From Sinomonas gamaensis (GTDB lineage Bacteria; Actinomycetota; Actinomycetes; Actinomycetales; Micrococcaceae), in assembly GCF_005876955.1 (NCBI RefSeq), contig NZ_SSCL01000001.1, positions 1 to 64,000 on the forward strand: 64,000 nucleotides of DNA, in the 5' to 3' direction. The translations under genes and the position numbers were made by a program. The notes under the pieces were generated by a model. The model saw nothing but the letters and a program-made list of their open reading frames with translations. It did not search any database and had not been told where the DNA came from. Shown here piece after piece: positions 61,777-64,000 of the stretch. How positions within the stretch are numbered: the stretch's first letter is position 1; each line of letters starts with the position of its first letter.

Positions 61777-62696
61777 CCGCCCCGGGCATAGACTTGTCAA
61801 CCGTGACGGAGGACGGTGGGCCCAAGGGCCTCGGGGTGGGGGAATCGCGCTCGGGCGAGGCATCCGCCGTCGCCCTTCGCTCTGCCTCTCTGTCCTTCGG
61901 GCCCCGCACTCTCTGGCAGGGGCTTGACCTCGACATCCGGCCCGGCGAGTTCTTCGCCGTCCTGGGGCCCAACGGCAGCGGCAAGACGAGTTTCCTCAAG
62001 GTGCTGCTGGGGCTGCTTCCCCTCACGTCCGGCTCAGCCTGGGTCGCCGGGCGGCCACCCGGAGGCGCCGGCGGCGAGGTGGGATATATCCCTCAGCAGA
62101 AAGGCTTCGGCCCGGACGTGCCGCTGCGGGCGCGCGATCTCGTGGGTCTCGGGATCGATGGCCACCGGTGGGGGGTCCGGGTGCGTCGCCGTGAGACCGA
62201 TACGGAGATTCGCAGGCTCTTGGAGCGAGTGGGCGCTGGCGGGTACGCGAACGTCCCGGTCGGCCAGCTGTCCGGAGGGGAACTGCAGCGCCTCCGCGTC
62301 GCCCAGGCGGTTGCCGGCGACCCAGCCGTCCTGCTGTGCGACGAGCCGCTCCTCGCCCTCGACCTCAACCACCAGCAGGCCGTCAGCGCGCTCATCGATC
62401 AGCAGCGATCGGAGACCGGGGCCGCCGTCGTCTTCGTGACCCATGAGATCAATCCCATCCTCGACTACGTGGACCGCGTCCTGTACCTCGCCCAAGGCGA
62501 GTTCCGCGTGGGCTCTCCCGAAGAAGTGATGACGACGGAGGTGCTCTCGGAGCTCTACGGCAGTCGTGTCGAGGTGAGCCGCGTGAACGGCCGGATCGTG
62601 GTGCTCGGCCTCCCTGACGCGACGACCCATCTCCACCATGTCCACGACCAGCCGGCGCTCGCTCTGGACCAGCATTCGGAAGAGGACGGTTCGTGA
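61773..62696 (+). CDS. znuC: Zinc ABC transporter ATPase
   Basis: 307 residues from a GTG that overlaps the znuA stop. Walker A GPNGSGKTS, signature QLSGGELQRLRVAQA, Walker B VLLCDEPLLALD, switch His in FVTHEINPI. About 30 residues of weakly conserved N-terminal extension; a second GTG at 61803 may be the true start. It powers zinc import with ZnuB. Confidence 0.92.
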   Translation: MTAPGIDLSTVTEDGGPKGLGVGESRSGEASAVALRSASLSFGPRTLWQGLDLDIRPGEFFAVLGPNGSGKTSFLKVLLGLLPLTSGSAWVAGRPPGGAGGEVGYIPQQKGFGPDVPLRARDLVGLGIDGHRWGVRVRRRETDTEIRRLLERVGAGGYANVPVGQLSGGELQRLRVAQAVAGDPAVLLCDEPLLALDLNHQQAVSALIDQQRSETGAAVVFVTHEINPILDYVDRVLYLAQGEFRVGSPEEVMTTEVLSELYGSRVEVSRVNGRIVVLGLPDATTHLHHVHDQPALALDQHSEEDGS

Positions 62697-63598
62697 ACCT
62701 GGGCGATATCTGGAACTCGATCTTCGCGTTCGACAACTACGGGGAGATCCTCGCCCTCGTGCAGAATTCCGTCTGGGCGGGGGCCGTCCTGGGGCTCCTG
62801 GGCGGTCTCGTGGGGACCTTCGTGGTGCGCCGTGACCTGGCATTTGCGGTCCACGGGATCTCGGAGCTGTCGTTCGCCGGAGCGGCGTTCGCGCTCCTGA
62901 TCGGGGCCGACGTCGTCACCGGCTCCCTCGTCGGATCGGTCGCCGCGGCTCTGACGATCGGGCTCATGGGCGGCCGCGCGCGGAGCAAGAATTCGATCAT
63001 CGGGGTCCTCATGCCGTTCGGCCTCGGCCTTGGGATCCTGTTCCTCTCGCTGTACCAAGGGCGCTCCGCGAACAAGTTCGGCCTGCTCACCGGACAGATC
63101 GTCGCGGTCGACACCGTGGAGCTGCAGGTCCTCGCCATCGCCGCGCTCGCCGTCATCGCCGCACTCGTGATCGTGTGGCGTCCGCTGGGCTTCGCGAGCG
63201 TGGATCCGGAGATGGCCCAGGCCCGCGGGGTGCCCGTCCGGTTCCTCGCCATCCTCTTCATGTTCCTGCTCGGCGTGAGCGTTGCGCTGTCCATCCAGAT
63301 TGTCGGCGCGCTGCTCGTGCTGGCCCTGCTGATCACCCCGGCCGCGGCCGCGCAGAAGGTCACGTCATCGCCGGTGCTCGCGGTCGTCCTCAGCGTCGTC
63401 TTCGCCGAGATCGCCACCGTGGGCGGGATCCTGGTCTCGATTGGCGGCCGCATTCCCATCAGCCCCTACGTCACCACGCTCTCGTTCCTGATCTACGTCG
63501 TGTGCGCGGGGGCTGCGGCCGTCAGGAAACGGCGCGGGGGAGCGCGCAGTTCGCCCGAGGCGCTCACGCCGCCGGTGCGGGTGGAGTCCGGGGTCTAG
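62693..63598 (+). CDS. znuB: Zinc ABC transporter permease
   Basis: 301 residues with 8-9 hydrophobic segments; ABC-3 family. A GTG overlaps the znuC stop by 4 bases. Typical segments are LGLLGGLVGTFVVRRDLAFA, FSGVS-like VHGISELSFAGAAFALLIG, and a C-terminal VSIGGRIPISPYVTTLSFLI. The stop overlaps the zur stop on the other strand. Confidence 0.92.
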   Translation: MNLGDIWNSIFAFDNYGEILALVQNSVWAGAVLGLLGGLVGTFVVRRDLAFAVHGISELSFAGAAFALLIGADVVTGSLVGSVAAALTIGLMGGRARSKNSIIGVLMPFGLGLGILFLSLYQGRSANKFGLLTGQIVAVDTVELQVLAIAALAVIAALVIVWRPLGFASVDPEMAQARGVPVRFLAILFMFLLGVSVALSIQIVGALLVLALLITPAAAAQKVTSSPVLAVVLSVVFAEIATVGGILVSIGGRIPISPYVTTLSFLIYVVCAGAAAVRKRRGGARSSPEALTPPVRVESGV

Positions 63599-64000
63599 CG
63601 ACCGCCGTCGGCTGCCTCGGCTGCGACGGCGGCCGAGCAGTCAGGGCAGAGGCCGAAGATCTCGACCGTGTGCTCAACCGAGGTGTAGCCATGCTGCGCC
63701 GCGATGCGGCTCGCCCACGCCTCCACGGCCGGCGCCTCGATCTCGATCGCCTTGCCGCAGCGGCGGCACACGAGGTGGTGGTGGTGCCCGTGCGCGTCGC
63801 AGCGCCGGTACCGTGCCTCGCCGTCGTCCGTCCGGAGGACGTCGAGGAGGCCGTCCTCTGCCATGGACTGCACGATGCGGTAGGTGGTGGCGAGCGAGAC
63901 GGACGCACCGCGATCCTGGAGGATGCGGTGCAGCTCCTGCGTGGAAACGAAGTCGTCGAGCTCGTCGAGCGCCGTGGCGACGGCGACCTTCTGCTTGGTC
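63595..64000 (-). CDS. zur: Fur-family zinc regulator Zur, cut by the right edge
   Basis: The visible 134 codons lack only the N-terminus. The winged helix is seen in FVSTQELHRILQDRGASVSL with ATTYRIVQSMAEDG, the metal-binding region in CDAHGHHHHLVCRRCGKAIE, and a CxxC in FGLCPDCS. With the znu operon convergent on its 3' end, Zur rather than Fur or PerR is the best call. The start lies past 64000. Confidence 0.9.
   Translation of the reverse strand, partial: TKQKVAVATALDELDDFVSTQELHRILQDRGASVSLATTYRIVQSMAEDGLLDVLRTDDGEARYRRCDAHGHHHHLVCRRCGKAIEIEAPAVEAWASRIAAQHGYTSVEHTVEIFGLCPDCSAAVAAEAADGGR

Noticed and set aside
1-64000. CRISPR arrays, rRNA genes, complete insertion sequences
   Set aside because: No regularly spaced direct repeats, rRNA segments or DDE transposase genes were seen; the only transposition-type proteins are recombinases.

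Overview
The window is high-GC actinobacterial chromosome, most likely from a Micrococcaceae member (Arthrobacter/Sinomonas type). The pointers are a fused E1/E2-type 2-oxoglutarate decarboxylase (kgd), the sigH-rsrA pair next to doxX-aroA-rsgA-hisN, a 24-codon bL37 gene, a SAM-IV riboswitch and a tmRNA with the tag ANSKRTDFALAA. Genus assignment is inference; no search was run.

Two parts differ sharply. From base 1 to about 29,290 the DNA is accessory. It holds a Phd-type antitoxin, two small paralogous proteins of unknown family, umuD, and a three-gene recombinase module (tyrosine recombinase, small HTH protein, and a protein with nine zinc ribbons and a degenerate recombinase-like end, broken by two frameshifts). 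Next come a catabolic gene cluster with its own GntR regulator, umuC (separated from umuD by 15.7 kb), an unknown protein, an archaeal/eukaryotic-type prolyl-tRNA synthetase, a membrane-anchored repeat protein, a small resolvase, a probable toxin-antitoxin-SecB chaperone system, a broken gene, and a large serine integrase. The integrase lies at the right edge, where the tad ATPase gene cpaF is cut so that only its 3' end survives. The simplest reading is an integrated island whose left end lies outside the window.

In the catabolic cluster (5.9-17.1 kb) a flavoprotein dehydrogenase, MHS-type transporter, SDR, metallo-beta-lactamase-fold hydrolase, ThDP enzyme and P-loop protein form one operon. 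A GntR gene and an aminotransferase gene read leftward, and an aldehyde dehydrogenase plus a 75-residue protein read rightward. Three near-identical 16-bp sites of the form TATAG-N5-C-C(T/A)AT stand in front of the flavoprotein operon, gntR, and the divergent aminotransferase/aldehyde dehydrogenase pair, which defines a local regulon. The substrate cannot be read from the sequence.

From 29.3 kb on the DNA is conserved chromosome: the rest of the tad pilus locus (tadB, tadC, flp-like pilin, TadE/TadG-like genes), prfB, ftsE-ftsX with an M23 peptidase that FtsEX probably controls, the trans-translation pair smpB and ssrA, a GH3 enzyme, an MFS exporter, mntH-mntR with a metal-regulator box, a SAM-IV-controlled class V aminotransferase, hisN, rsgA, aroA, doxX, sigH-rsrA with a sigH-type promoter, a PadR/DUF4097 pair with a tandem palindromic operator, kgd, two CNNM/CBS membrane proteins, and the zinc uptake operon znuACB facing a zur-like gene cut by the right edge.

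Several reading-frame breaks (about 3,680, 4,685, 26,611 and possibly 32,615) can each be repaired by one base, three of them in a short homopolymer. Consensus errors are therefore as likely as true decay.
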